Shown piece by piece: positions 39,508 through 48,206 of a stretch of DNA of 64,000 bases. The stretch covers positions 186,001 through 250,000 of the forward strand of contig NZ_RBXA01000003.1 of the NCBI RefSeq assembly GCF_003634755.1, written 5' to 3'. The position numbers were made by a program, and so were the translations under genes. Every line of letters starts with the position of its first letter. The first letter of the stretch is position 1. Source of the stretch: Flavobacterium limicola (GTDB lineage: Bacteria > Bacteroidota > Bacteroidia > Flavobacteriales > Flavobacteriaceae). The notes beneath the pieces are model-generated. The model was not told the DNA's origin. It made no database searches and saw nothing but the letters and a program-made list of their open reading frames with translations.

Positions 39508-41697
39508 ATGGAAATGCAGCAGTTTTATTATGATAACAAAATTGTAAAAAACTTCATTTACGCGACCATTGTTTTTGGAGTAGTAGGAATGTTAGTAGGA
39601 CTTACATTGGCCTTTATGTTTCTTTTTCCAAATATTACCGATGGGATTTCGTGGTTGAGTTACGGTCGATTAAGACCTTTACACACCAATGCGGTTATTT
39701 TTGCCTTTGTAGGGAACGCAATGTTTGCGGGTATTTATTATTCCTTGCAGCGCTTGTTGAAAGCCAGAATGTTCAGCGATTTTTTGAGTAATCTTAATTT
39801 CTGGGGATGGCAATTAATAATCGTAGCGGCAGCAATTTCGTTGCCACTTGGATACAGTACCTCTAAAGAATATGCCGAATTGGAATGGCCAATAGATATC
39901 GCAATTGCATTGATTTGGGTTGTTTTTGGTATCAATATGATTGGAACAATTTTAAAACGTAGAGAGCGCCATTTGTATGTTGCCATTTGGTTTTACTTGG
40001 CGACATTCGTAACGGTTGCGGTTTTGCATATTTTCAATAGTTTGGCATTACCGGTTTCTGGAATGAAAAGTTATTCTGTTTACGCAGGGGTGCAAGATGC
40101 TTTGGTGCAATGGTGGTACGGTCATAATGCGGTTGCGTTTTTCTTGACTACACCTTTTTTAGGATTGATGTATTATTTTGTCCCAAAAGCGGCAAATCGT
40201 CCGGTATATTCTTATAGATTGTCAATTGTTCACTTTTGGTCGTTGATTTTCATTTACATCTGGGCAGGACCGCACCATTTATTATATTCTGCTTTGCCTA
40301 ACTGGGCGCAAAATTTAGGAGTTGCTTTCTCTATTATGTTGATTGCTCCATCTTGGGGTGGAATGATAAACGGATTATTAACCTTGAGAGGGGTTTGGGA
40401 TAAAGTACGTGTGGAACCTGTTTTAAAATTCTTCGTAGTAGCAATTACCGGTTACGGAATGGCAACTTTTGAAGGTCCGATGTTATCCTTAAAAAATGTA
40501 AATGCAATTGCGCATTACACGGATTGGATTATTGCTCACGTTCACGTAGGTGCATTGGCTTGGAACGGATTTATGGCCTTTGGTATGATTTATTGGTTGG
40601 TTCCTAGAATGACTAAAAGTAGTTTGTACTCTCTTAAATTAGCTAATTTCCACTTTTGGATTGGTACTTTAGGAATTATATTATATACCATTCCAATGTA
40701 TGTTGCGGGTTTTTTACAAGCATCTATGTGGAAACAATTTAATCCGGACGGAACTTTAACGTATGGTAACTTTCTGGAAACAGTAACTCAAATTATGCCA
40801 ATGTATTGGATGAGAGCTATTGGTGGAACCCTATATTTAATTGGAATGTTTACTTTGGTGTATAACATTATTCAAACGGTTCGATTAGGTTCTAAAATTG
40901 AAGACGAATTAGCGGAGGCTCCTGAGTTAATAAAAATTAGTGCAGGTAGAGTAAAAGGAGAAAAATTTCACCCTTGGTTAGAAAGAAAACCTATTCAGTT
41001 AACTATTTTGGCAACTGTTGCTATTTTAATAGGAGGTGTTATCCAAATTGTTCCTACAATTATGGTTAAATCTAATATTCCGACTATTGCCAGTGTCAAA
41101 CCGTATTCTCCACTAGAATTAGAAGGACGTGATTTATACATCCGTGAAGGTTGTGTAGGGTGTCACTCTCAGTCAGTTCGTCCTTTCCGTAGCGAAGTAG
41201 AACGTTATGGACCACAATCTAAAGCTGGGGAATTCGTTTACGACCATCCATTCCTTTGGGGATCAAAACGTACAGGCCCAGATTTATTAAGAGTTGGAGC
41301 AAAATATAATGACAATTGGCATTTTAACCACTTCTGGAATCCACAAAGTATATCTGCAGGATCTATTATGCCAGGTTACAAATGGCTTTTTGATAATAAA
41401 CCGATGGATGTTTCTTTGACTCAAAAGAAAATGCAAGCTATGGTGAAGCTTGGAGTTCCTTATACTGAAGCTCAAATTGCAAGTGGTTTAGATGATTTAA
41501 GAAAACAAGCTGTTGCAATTGAAGAAAGCTTGAAAAATGATCCTGACTTTGTGAAAAGTTATGACGAAAGCAAGAAAAAAGCCGAAGCCAGAGGAGAGAA
41601 ATTTGTTCCAATGAACGAAAGAGAAATCGTTGCCTTAATTGCTTACATGCAAAGACTGGGAACCGATATTAAAGTAAAAGATATTGCTAAAAAATAA
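39508..41697 (+). CDS. ccoNO: fused cbb3 oxidase subunits I and II (CcoN-CcoO)
   Basis: The 729-residue fusion joins catalytic subunit CcoN (about 1-470) to the monoheme subunit CcoO. CcoN has the heme-b/CuB histidines in RPLHTNAV, WWYGHNAVAF, AGPHHLLYSALPNW and DWIIAHVHVGALAWNG. CcoO has one TM anchor near 495-515 and the heme-c site CVGCH from Cys549. The protein reduces oxygen at the inner membrane with high affinity and pumps protons. In Proteobacteria CcoN and CcoO are separate genes; the fusion is known in Bacteroidota. CcoQ follows after 5 bases. Confidence 0.97.
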   Translation: MEMQQFYYDNKIVKNFIYATIVFGVVGMLVGLTLAFMFLFPNITDGISWLSYGRLRPLHTNAVIFAFVGNAMFAGIYYSLQRLLKARMFSDFLSNLNFWGWQLIIVAAAISLPLGYSTSKEYAELEWPIDIAIALIWVVFGINMIGTILKRRERHLYVAIWFYLATFVTVAVLHIFNSLALPVSGMKSYSVYAGVQDALVQWWYGHNAVAFFLTTPFLGLMYYFVPKAANRPVYSYRLSIVHFWSLIFIYIWAGPHHLLYSALPNWAQNLGVAFSIMLIAPSWGGMINGLLTLRGVWDKVRVEPVLKFFVVAITGYGMATFEGPMLSLKNVNAIAHYTDWIIAHVHVGALAWNGFMAFGMIYWLVPRMTKSSLYSLKLANFHFWIGTLGIILYTIPMYVAGFLQASMWKQFNPDGTLTYGNFLETVTQIMPMYWMRAIGGTLYLIGMFTLVYNIIQTVRLGSKIEDELAEAPELIKISAGRVKGEKFHPWLERKPIQLTILATVAILIGGVIQIVPTIMVKSNIPTIASVKPYSPLELEGRDLYIREGCVGCHSQSVRPFRSEVERYGPQSKAGEFVYDHPFLWGSKRTGPDLLRVGAKYNDNWHFNHFWNPQSISAGSIMPGYKWLFDNKPMDVSLTQKKMQAMVKLGVPYTEAQIASGLDDLRKQAVAIEESLKNDPDFVKSYDESKKKAEARGEKFVPMNEREIVALIAYMQRLGTDIKVKDIAKK

Positions 41698-41702
41698 AAG
41701 TC

Positions 41703-41873
41703 ATGTTCGAACAAATAAAACATAATATGGAAACGATTGAAGGTGTGGCGATATATCCCATCTTATCATTATTAATTTTTTTCGTCTTTTTCGTGGGCCT
41801 TGGTTTATGGGTGTTCTCCTATAAAAAAGAAACGATTAGTGAATTAAGTCAAATTCCATTGAGAGACAACTAA
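41703..41873 (+). CDS. ccoQ: cbb3 oxidase small subunit CcoQ
   Basis: This 56-residue protein is readily missed because of its size. It has an amphipathic lead (MFEQIKHNMETIEG), one membrane helix (AIYPILSLLIFFVFFVGLGLW, in pieces about 17-37) and a short cytoplasmic tail (SYKKETISELSQIPL). This is the CcoQ/FixQ layout, including the 'Y..KKE' after the helix. It stabilises the interaction of CcoP with the CcoN-CcoO core. The ATG is 5 bases after the ccoNO stop and ccoP starts 27 bases after its stop, so it belongs to the operon. Confidence 0.9.
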   Translation: MFEQIKHNMETIEGVAIYPILSLLIFFVFFVGLGLWVFSYKKETISELSQIPLRDN

Positions 41874-41900
41874 ATAGTATAATTTTTTAAAATTTAAAAA

Positions 41901-42800
41901 ATGAAAAAATTAATTCCAGCATACGTTAGGGTACCTGTTATTTTCTTCGCTGTATTTATGGCAATGGAATATTTTATTGACTCAGGAGACAGACCTGCTT
42001 TTATAAAATTCCCAATGGTTTCCGTATTCTTATTCGTGTTTCTTTTCCTTTTGATAGCAATAGAAATTACCGTGAGTGCAGTAGATAATATTACGTATCA
42101 CTTGTTGACCGAGGAACAAAAAATCCAATTAAATGAAGCAAATAATTTAAGTTTCAAGGATAGTGAATGGTACAAGAAATTGATGAAGAAATTGACTAAA
42201 ACAGAGTCGTTGGATAATGAAGATCAGTTGTTATTGGACCACGATTACGACGGTATCAAAGAATTAGACAACAATTTGCCGCCATGGTGGGTGTACTTAT
42301 TTTATGCTTGTATCGTATTTGGAGTTGTTTACATGGTGCGATTTGAAGTGTTAGGTGCTGACAATCAGGAAATGGAGCTTAAGAAAGAAGTGGCTCAAGC
42401 CAAAATTGATATTGCAGAATACATGAAAACTGCGCCGGATATGATGGATGAAAAAACGGTGACCTTACTGACAGATCCTGCAGATTTAGCAGCTGGAAAA
42501 GAAATTTTTACAACTAATTGTGCGGCCTGTCACAGAGCTGACGGTGGAGGACAAATTGGACCAAATTTAACGGATGACCAATGGATTTTAGGGGGAGGAA
42601 TAAAAAATGTATTTCATACGCTGGTAAATGGAGGACGTGACGGAAAAGGTATGATTTCGTGGAAAGGAACCCTGAAACCTAAAGAAATGCAGAAAGTTGC
42701 CAGTTATATCTTATCCTTAAAAGGAAGTAATCCACCTGATGCTAAAGCTCCTGAAGGAGAGGTTTGGGTAGAAGAAAATGTTACTGTTGCAGTTAAATAA
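41901..42800 (+). CDS. ccoP: cbb3 oxidase subunit III, CcoP (single heme c)
   Basis: The 299-residue protein has two N-terminal membrane spans (about 10-60), then the FixP-type LPPWWVYLFYACIVFG helix (about 131-146), a coiled linker, and one cytochrome c domain. The heme site is CAACH (207-211), with GPNLTDDQWILGGG and the distal Met in GMISWKG. Proteobacterial CcoP carries two CXXCH sites and this one has only one. It takes electrons from a donor cytochrome and passes them to CcoO. It is co-transcribed with ccoNO and ccoQ. Confidence 0.95.
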   Translation: MKKLIPAYVRVPVIFFAVFMAMEYFIDSGDRPAFIKFPMVSVFLFVFLFLLIAIEITVSAVDNITYHLLTEEQKIQLNEANNLSFKDSEWYKKLMKKLTKTESLDNEDQLLLDHDYDGIKELDNNLPPWWVYLFYACIVFGVVYMVRFEVLGADNQEMELKKEVAQAKIDIAEYMKTAPDMMDEKTVTLLTDPADLAAGKEIFTTNCAACHRADGGGQIGPNLTDDQWILGGGIKNVFHTLVNGGRDGKGMISWKGTLKPKEMQKVASYILSLKGSNPPDAKAPEGEVWVEENVTVAVK

Positions 42801-42807
42801 CAATTAG

Positions 42808-42853
42808 AAACACACGTTTTATTTAGCTTAATAATTATTTTGAACTTGTGTTT
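42808..42853 (+). other. intercistronic hairpin between ccoP and ccoG
   Basis: AAACACACGTT (42808-42818) pairs with AACTTGTGTTT (42843-42853) with one mismatch, followed by an A-rich tract and the ccoG ATG. It may set mRNA stability or partial termination between structural and assembly genes. Confidence 0.4.
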
Positions 42854-42866
42854 TAAATAAAAAAAA

Positions 42867-44285
42867 ATGTCAAAATTACCAGACGAAGCGTTTAGAGATA
42901 CTATTGGAACGATTGATGAAGAAGGAAATAGAAAATTCATTTTCCCCAAAAAACCTTCCGGAAAGTTCTACGATTACAGGAAATGGGTGAGTTATTTTTT
43001 ACTCATTGTACTTGTTGCGAATCCTTTTATGAAGATAAATGGTAATCAGTTCATGATGTTCAATATATTGGAACGCCGATTTAATATATTCGGATTTCCT
43101 TTTTGGCCTCAGGATATTTATCTTTTCGTTCTTTTTATGATTATTGGCGTCGTTTTCGTCATTCTTTTTACGGTAATTTTTGGACGGATATTTTGCGGAT
43201 GGATTTGTCCACAGACCATATTTTTAGAAATGGTTTTCCGTAGAATAGAATATTGGATTGAAGGAGATCGTGGTGCTCAAATTCGTTTGGAAAAACAAGA
43301 ATGGAATGCAGAGAAGATCAGAAAGAAAGGCATAAAATGGACTATTTTCCTAATCATTTCTTTTTTCATTGCCAATGTGTTTCTGGCATATCTTATCAGT
43401 AGTGACAAGTTGCTCTTAATGATTGAAGAAGGGCCCGAAAACCATGTTAGTACTTTGGTTTCTTTATTCATCTTTACAGGAGTTTTCTATTTTATTTTTG
43501 CTTGGTTTAGAGAACAGGTTTGTATCATAGCTTGTCCTTACGGAAGATTGCAAGGCGTTTTATTAGATGATAAATCTATAAATGTTGCGTACGATTTTGT
43601 TCGTGGCGAAAAAGAAGTGGGCCGTGCTAAATTCAACAAACAAGAAGACAGAGCGACTACTGGAAAAGGCGATTGCATCGATTGTAAACAATGTGTAAAT
43701 GTTTGTCCAACCGGAATTGACATCCGTAACGGGACACAAATGGAATGCATTAATTGCACCGCTTGTATTGATGAATGCGACACGATTATGTATAGCGTTG
43801 GTTTGCCAAAGGGACTAATTCGATACGCTTCAGAAGATGAAATTGAGAAAAAAGTAAAGTTCAAGTTTACGCCAAGAATGAAAGGCTATTCAGCTGTATT
43901 ATTCATTCTAACAGGAATTTTGATTGGATTATTGTTCTTACGTTCGGATGTTGAAGCTAGTATTTTGAGGTTACCAGGGCAATTGTTTCAACACAAAGGC
44001 GAAAATATCAGTAACATATATACTTTTAAAATTATCAATAAAACTAATAATGATTTTGATGATATTCATTTTAAACTTGTTGGAATAAAAGGGACTTTAA
44101 AAGTGGTTGGAAAACAAGAATTAAAAGTACCCAAACAAGGAATGAATGGCGGAACCTTATTTGTTGAAATCAACCAAAATTTATTGGATAGCGACAAAAC
44201 AAAACTGAAAATTGAGGTTTATAATGGGGATGAAAAAATTGAAACGGCGACCACTAACTTTTTGAGTCCGCGTAGTTTTGATTAA
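42867..44285 (+). CDS. ccoG: cytochrome oxidase accessory protein CcoG (polyferredoxin)
   Basis: The 472-residue membrane protein has several TM spans (about 35-210), an FCGWICPQ motif (about 110-117), and two ferredoxin-type Cys sets: CIDCKQCVNVCP (about 270-281) and CINCTACIDEC (about 295-305). The C-terminal part is an Ig-like periplasmic domain. In cbb3 assembly CcoG reduces Cu(II) to Cu(I) for loading by CcoI and partners. It lies 66 bases after ccoP, with the ccoH gene following on the same strand. Confidence 0.96.
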   Translation: MSKLPDEAFRDTIGTIDEEGNRKFIFPKKPSGKFYDYRKWVSYFLLIVLVANPFMKINGNQFMMFNILERRFNIFGFPFWPQDIYLFVLFMIIGVVFVILFTVIFGRIFCGWICPQTIFLEMVFRRIEYWIEGDRGAQIRLEKQEWNAEKIRKKGIKWTIFLIISFFIANVFLAYLISSDKLLLMIEEGPENHVSTLVSLFIFTGVFYFIFAWFREQVCIIACPYGRLQGVLLDDKSINVAYDFVRGEKEVGRAKFNKQEDRATTGKGDCIDCKQCVNVCPTGIDIRNGTQMECINCTACIDECDTIMYSVGLPKGLIRYASEDEIEKKVKFKFTPRMKGYSAVLFILTGILIGLLFLRSDVEASILRLPGQLFQHKGENISNIYTFKIINKTNNDFDDIHFKLVGIKGTLKVVGKQELKVPKQGMNGGTLFVEINQNLLDSDKTKLKIEVYNGDEKIETATTNFLSPRSFD

Positions 44286-44326
44286 TAATTATCCAATTCA
44301 AGTTTCAAAAAAATAAATATAATATC

Positions 44327-44779
44327 ATGAAAATAAGCTGGGGAACAGGAATCGTAATCGCTTTTGGTTTGTTTATGACCTTTATTTTGTTTTTTGTTTT
44401 TACGGTTCAATCCGATTCAAAATACGATAATGAGTTAGTTGTAGAAGAATATTATAAACATGATGCACATTTTGGAGATGAAATGGCTCGTGTACAAAAT
44501 GCAGCTGATTTGGCTCAAAAGCCTACAATAAATAATGTTTCAAACGGAATTGAAATAGTATTCCCAAAAGTTTTTGATCCAAAAAATATCAAAGGTAAAG
44601 TGTCCCTTTACAGACCGTCTAACAAAAAATTAGATTTTGAAATTCCCATTTCACTATCTGATGCTACTACTTTGCTCATACCTAAAAAAAGTTTGGCAGG
44701 CGGTCGATGGGACATTAATATGGAATGGCAATACGATGGAAAATCGTATTTGACTAAAGAAACGATATATATCAATTAG
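44327..44779 (+). CDS. ccoH: FixH/CcoH family assembly protein
   Basis: The 150-residue protein has a single N-terminal membrane helix (about 6-28), the YYKHDAHFGDEM segment (about 46-57, the family's Y..... motif after the helix) and a beta-rich periplasmic domain ending GRWDINMEWQYDGKSYLTKETIYI, in pieces about 125-149. CcoH/FixH stabilises the maturing cbb3 complex at the membrane. It follows ccoG by 41 bases, matching the fixGHIS order found in other bacteria, although ccoI and ccoS come first here. Confidence 0.93.
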   Translation: MKISWGTGIVIAFGLFMTFILFFVFTVQSDSKYDNELVVEEYYKHDAHFGDEMARVQNAADLAQKPTINNVSNGIEIVFPKVFDPKNIKGKVSLYRPSNKKLDFEIPISLSDATTLLIPKKSLAGGRWDINMEWQYDGKSYLTKETIYIN

Positions 44780-44853
44780 TCTTACAGTAAAAAGTTTTAA
44801 AGTACATCAATTGGCTTTAGGGTCTTTTAACTTTACGACATTAGAATAAAAAA

Positions 44854-45555
44854 ATGCTTTATACTGCCTTCATTTTTGGTTTAATAAGTAGTTTTCACTG
44901 CATCGGAATGTGCGGTCCTATTGCTATGATGTTGCCTGTAGACAGAACGAATCAGACCAAAAAAGCAATTCAAATCATTACTTATCATTCAGGAAGATTA
45001 ACGGCGTATGCGACAATAGGCTTTGTTTTTGGACTGCTTGGAAAAGGTTTCTTCTTGGCCGGTTTACAACAGAATTTATCTATATTTATTGGTGTAGCCA
45101 TGATCTTAGTAGTTTTGACTCCGGATAAAATTTTTGCGAAATACAATTTTTCAAAACCGGTTTTTAAATTAATTTCAAAAATAAAAGCAGCTTTAGGAAG
45201 TCAGTTTAGAAACAAAAGTTATAAATCCCTGTTCACTATTGGTTTACTGAATGGCTTTTTGCCTTGCGGAATGGTTTATGTCGCCTTGTTTGGTGCCATT
45301 GCCATGCAAAGTGAAAGTTTGGGTGTCTTATATATGATTTTATTTGGATTAGGAACCGTTCCTATGATGAGCAGCGTCGTGTATATCAACTCATTTCTTA
45401 CAATTCCTATTCGAAACCGAATCCAGAAGGCGATTCCTTATGTAGCAGTATGCATTGGTTGCTTATTTATTTTACGAGGATTGGGATTAGGAATTCCTTA
45501 TATTTCTCCATCCAATATGAGTTTGTTTATTCAAGCTGATCCAAACTGTCACTAA
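44854..45555 (+). CDS. SafE/TauE-type membrane protein linked to cbb3 oxidase genes
   Basis: The 233-residue, six-span protein has the N-terminal motif FHCIGMCGPIAMMLP (about 13-27) and a second-half motif GLLNGFLPCGMVYVALFGA (about 130-148), as in the UreH/DsbD-like 'sulfite exporter' group. The Cys and His in HCxxMC, and the NGxLPC motif, are shared with membrane proteins that handle copper or heme-protein assembly. Its position at the end of the cco run suggests a copper or thiol role in cbb3 maturation and not sulfite export. This is inference from context. Confidence 0.88.
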   Translation: MLYTAFIFGLISSFHCIGMCGPIAMMLPVDRTNQTKKAIQIITYHSGRLTAYATIGFVFGLLGKGFFLAGLQQNLSIFIGVAMILVVLTPDKIFAKYNFSKPVFKLISKIKAALGSQFRNKSYKSLFTIGLLNGFLPCGMVYVALFGAIAMQSESLGVLYMILFGLGTVPMMSSVVYINSFLTIPIRNRIQKAIPYVAVCIGCLFILRGLGLGIPYISPSNMSLFIQADPNCH

Positions 45556-45576
45556 TTTTCTAATAGTTTAGCATAG

Positions 45577-45605
45577 AAAAAGCACGCTGCTAGGCGTGCT
45601 TTTTT
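45577..45605. terminator. bidirectional terminator between SafE-type gene and hemN
   Basis: The stem AAAAAGCACGC (45577-45587) / GCGTGCTTTTT (45594-45604) has a 6-base loop between convergent genes. Confidence 0.9.
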
Positions 45606-45626
45606 ATTTTGTAAGATTGAGAAACA

Positions 45627-46991
45627 TTAAATTGTCATCGAAAACAATTCGGTTTCCGGCGCTTTTCTTTTCAAGCGTAAATCGAATGCCATACAAATAT
45701 TACGAACATAAGGCTTTCCTTTTTCAGTAACGGCAATTCCATTGTCTTTAATTATAAGTAATCCGTCGTTTTCCATTTCTTTCAACTGAAGTATAACCTC
45801 TGGAATTTCATTGAAATAACCCTCTTTGGTTTCCCAGGAAGTTTCAAATTGGCACATTAAATTCAAAATGTGTTTTCGGATGATGAGGTCTTCATTGGTC
45901 AATAAATGCCCTCTAAAAACCGGTAATTTGTTCCATTCTAAAATTTGATAGTAGTCCTCTAAGTTTTTTACATTCTGTGCAAAACTGTACCAACTGTCAC
46001 TGATGGAAGAAACTCCCAATCCAATCATTAATTGTGTTTTGGATGAACTGTAGCCCATGAAATTACGGTGCAATGTGCCACTTTGGAAAGCATCATATAA
46101 ACTGTCAGTCTCCAACGCAAAATGATCCATTCCTATTTCATGATAGCCATTTTCATATAATAATTTTTTACCCGTTTCATAAAGCATTCTCTTTTTATCA
46201 TCTTTTGGAATATCTTCATCGTTAAAACCGCGCTGTCCATTGCCTTTAATCCAAGGAACGTGAGCATAACTATAAAATGCCAATCGGTCGGGTTGTAATG
46301 ATTTTGTTTTCTCAATGGTATCAATTACATCCTCTATTTCCTGAAAGGGCAGTCCAAAAATGATATCGTGACCTATGGAAGTATACCCAATTTCTCTAGC
46401 CCAAAACGTAACTTTTGCCACATTATGAAAAGGCTGTAAACGGTGAATTGCTTTTTGTACTTTCTCGGAATAATCCTGAACGCCAAAACTCACTCTTCTA
46501 AAACCTAAATCATACAGCTTTTGTAAATGTTCGTGAGTTGTGTTATTGGGATGGCCTTCAAAACTAAACTCATGGTCTTTGGCTTTTTTGGCATGAACAA
46601 AAATACCATTTATTAAATCCTCTAAATTTTTGGTAGAAAAAAATGTGGGAGTTCCACCACCCAAATGAATATCTTTTATAGTTGGCTTTTCGCCAAGAAT
46701 TTTACAATATAAGGTCCATTCTTTCAAAACTGCTTCTATATAAGGATTTTCAACGCCGTGATTTTTTGTAATACGCTTGTTACAGCCACAAAAAGTACAT
46801 AAGCTTTCGCAAAAAGGCAAATGGATATACAAACTAATACCTTCTGAAGAATTACTCGCTTGAAAGGATTTTTTTAGCGTTTCAGCCCATATTTCATCTG
46901 AAAAATCAGTTTCATCCCAATAGGGAACCGTTGGATAACTGGTGTATCTGGGACCAGGAACATTGTATTTTTGAATTAAAGAATTTTTCAT
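45627..46991 (-). CDS. hemN: oxygen-independent coproporphyrinogen III oxidase
   Basis: The 454-residue radical SAM enzyme decarboxylates coproporphyrinogen III without oxygen. It has the CX3CX2C cluster in HLPFCESLCTFCGC (Cys61, Cys65, Cys68), with the additional Cys70 typical of HemN. It also has the GGGTPTF motif (about 115-121), the N-terminal YTSYPTVPYW segment and a HemN C-terminal domain. It supplies heme for cbb3 oxidase when oxygen is low. An FNR-like palindrome and a -7 box lie upstream with the same geometry as at ccoI and ccoS. Confidence 0.97.
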   Translation of the reverse strand: MKNSLIQKYNVPGPRYTSYPTVPYWDETDFSDEIWAETLKKSFQASNSSEGISLYIHLPFCESLCTFCGCNKRITKNHGVENPYIEAVLKEWTLYCKILGEKPTIKDIHLGGGTPTFFSTKNLEDLINGIFVHAKKAKDHEFSFEGHPNNTTHEHLQKLYDLGFRRVSFGVQDYSEKVQKAIHRLQPFHNVAKVTFWAREIGYTSIGHDIIFGLPFQEIEDVIDTIEKTKSLQPDRLAFYSYAHVPWIKGNGQRGFNDEDIPKDDKKRMLYETGKKLLYENGYHEIGMDHFALETDSLYDAFQSGTLHRNFMGYSSSKTQLMIGLGVSSISDSWYSFAQNVKNLEDYYQILEWNKLPVFRGHLLTNEDLIIRKHILNLMCQFETSWETKEGYFNEIPEVILQLKEMENDGLLIIKDNGIAVTEKGKPYVRNICMAFDLRLKRKAPETELFSMTI

Positions 46992-47013
46992 GGCAGAGGC
47001 ATTTAACGTTAAT

Positions 47014-47021
47014 CAAAAGTA
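47014..47021 (-). promoter_or_regulatory. -7 box TACTTTTG of hemN
   Basis: Exact TAnnTTTG match on the minus strand, 22 bases before the ATG at 46991. Confidence 0.65.
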
Positions 47022-47043
47022 GAACGACCACTCAAATATTAAA

Positions 47044-47057
47044 ATGATAATTATCAT
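47044..47057. promoter_or_regulatory. FNR-like site ATGATAATTATCAT upstream of hemN
   Basis: Perfect 14-bp palindrome with the ATGA-N6-TCAT core. Its centre (47050.5) is 36.5 bases before the final G of the hemN -7 box, as at ccoI and ccoS. Confidence 0.8.
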
Positions 47058-47075
47058 ATCGAGAGAACCTTTTGC

Positions 47076-47102
47076 AAAAAAAAGAGGCTTTAAAAGCCTC
47101 TT
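47076..47102 (-). terminator. terminator after the gene at 47123
   Basis: A 9-bp perfect stem AAGAGGCTT / AAGCCTCTT (47082-47090, 47094-47102) is followed on the minus strand by a run of eight T (47076-47083). Confidence 0.88.
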
Positions 47103-47122
47103 GTACAGAATAAATTAATTGT

Positions 47123-47602
47123 TTACATCGCTATGCAATCCTGAATCATTTTAGTCCATTTTTTGGCAAGTTGATGATCTTCATATAAACAAACTTGACC
47201 TATTTGATCATTCTCAATTTTGTAAAATGATATATAGTCAGCTTTTTTGCCTTCTTTATATTGAAATTCAAATTCAATTTTTAGAATCGTAGCAGTGTTA
47301 TTCTCCGTTGTTGGAATCAGTTTGCAGGATTGAATTGTATTTAAATCTACAAAAGAAACAACTTCTTCTTCTTTAGCATTAAAATCAATTAAAAGAAATC
47401 CTTTGTTTTTTTCGTCTAATGCCAAAACTTTTTTATTTTGTGTTTCAGTCAATTCAAAAATAAAGTGATTGTTTTGGCTGAATTTGGTTTTTATGGCTTT
47501 GATTTTTGCTTTGTTAATTGAAGATGACCTCATGGAATAGAATAGAGGAATGGCAATTATTAAAGTTAATATTAGTCCAATTATAGTTACGGAAGTATCC
47601 AT
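47123..47602 (-). CDS. membrane-anchored protein of unknown function
   Basis: The 159-residue protein has a single N-terminal membrane helix (about 5-23), a basic stretch (INKAKIKAIKTKF), and then a beta-rich domain with no recognised motif. The beta-strand pattern with FLLIDFNAKEEEVVSFVDLNTIQSCKLI, in pieces about 69-97, looks like a PH-like or GRAM-like fold, but this is only an impression. The gene is monocistronic, with its own terminator. It lies upstream of hemN but is separated from it by the FNR-like promoter. Confidence 0.8.
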   Translation of the reverse strand: MDTSVTIIGLILTLIIAIPLFYSMRSSSINKAKIKAIKTKFSQNNHFIFELTETQNKKVLALDEKNKGFLLIDFNAKEEEVVSFVDLNTIQSCKLIPTTENNTATILKIEFEFQYKEGKKADYISFYKIENDQIGQVCLYEDHQLAKKWTKMIQDCIAM

Positions 47603-47714
47603 TTTTTATTTTTTTAGTTATTTGTAAAGCATGATATGTTGAACTGAAATCCAAAGGGAATCAATTCAAAAGGGAAGATACTATATCTTCAATTTACGAA
47701 ATCAGTGTTTCAAA

Positions 47715-48062
47715 TCACCAAAAAAAATGGAAAGGAAAGAGCAGGAGCGAAACCATCTCACATCGATTGATGTCTTGTTTCGCAAAACGAATAAAGAATA
47801 TACTGATTTTAAAATCCGGAATTACATTCAGAAAATTTTCCAGATATTTTGCAATGGTGTAATCAGGAGTTTTATGATAGGAAGTAAAAGTATTACTTAC
47901 TTGAGGTTGTATAAAATCTGAAGAATGAATGCTGTTCGCAGACAATGAAGAATTTGACTTTTCTATTTTAATGGTTTGAACAGGAACTTCATTTGCACTA
48001 AAAGCAAATAAAAAAACTATTAAAAGTCCAATAAAAACAAGTGTTTTTCGAAACAAATTCAT
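47715..48062 (-). CDS. small hydrophobic-N-terminus protein of unknown function
   Basis: The 115-residue protein has an N-terminal hydrophobic signal or anchor (MNLFRKTLVFIGLLIVFLFAFS, in pieces), a Ser/Asn-rich middle (SNSSLSANSIHSSDF) and a C-terminus rich in Phe that ends LLLFPFHFFW. I recognise no family. The coding call rests on the ATG, the plausible export signal and its fit between neighbours, so it is moderate. Confidence 0.6.
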   Translation of the reverse strand: MNLFRKTLVFIGLLIVFLFAFSANEVPVQTIKIEKSNSSLSANSIHSSDFIQPQVSNTFTSYHKTPDYTIAKYLENFLNVIPDFKISIFFIRFAKQDINRCEMVSLLLFPFHFFW

Positions 48063-48149
48063 TTTGTAAAAATAAAATTTCGCTGTTTATTACTATAATT
48101 ATTTCTAATAAATGAAAGTTAAAATTTGAATGCAGAAAATCTTTATTGT

Positions 48150-48181
48150 AAAAAAGCCTCGAACTAATATTGTCCGAGGCT
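48150..48181 (-). terminator. terminator after the DUF349 gene
   Basis: Stem AGCCTCG (48155-48161) / CGAGGCT (48175-48181), followed on the minus strand by a T run (48150-48155). Confidence 0.8.
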
Positions 48182-48206
48182 AATAGTTTTAAAATAATAT
48201 CAAAAT

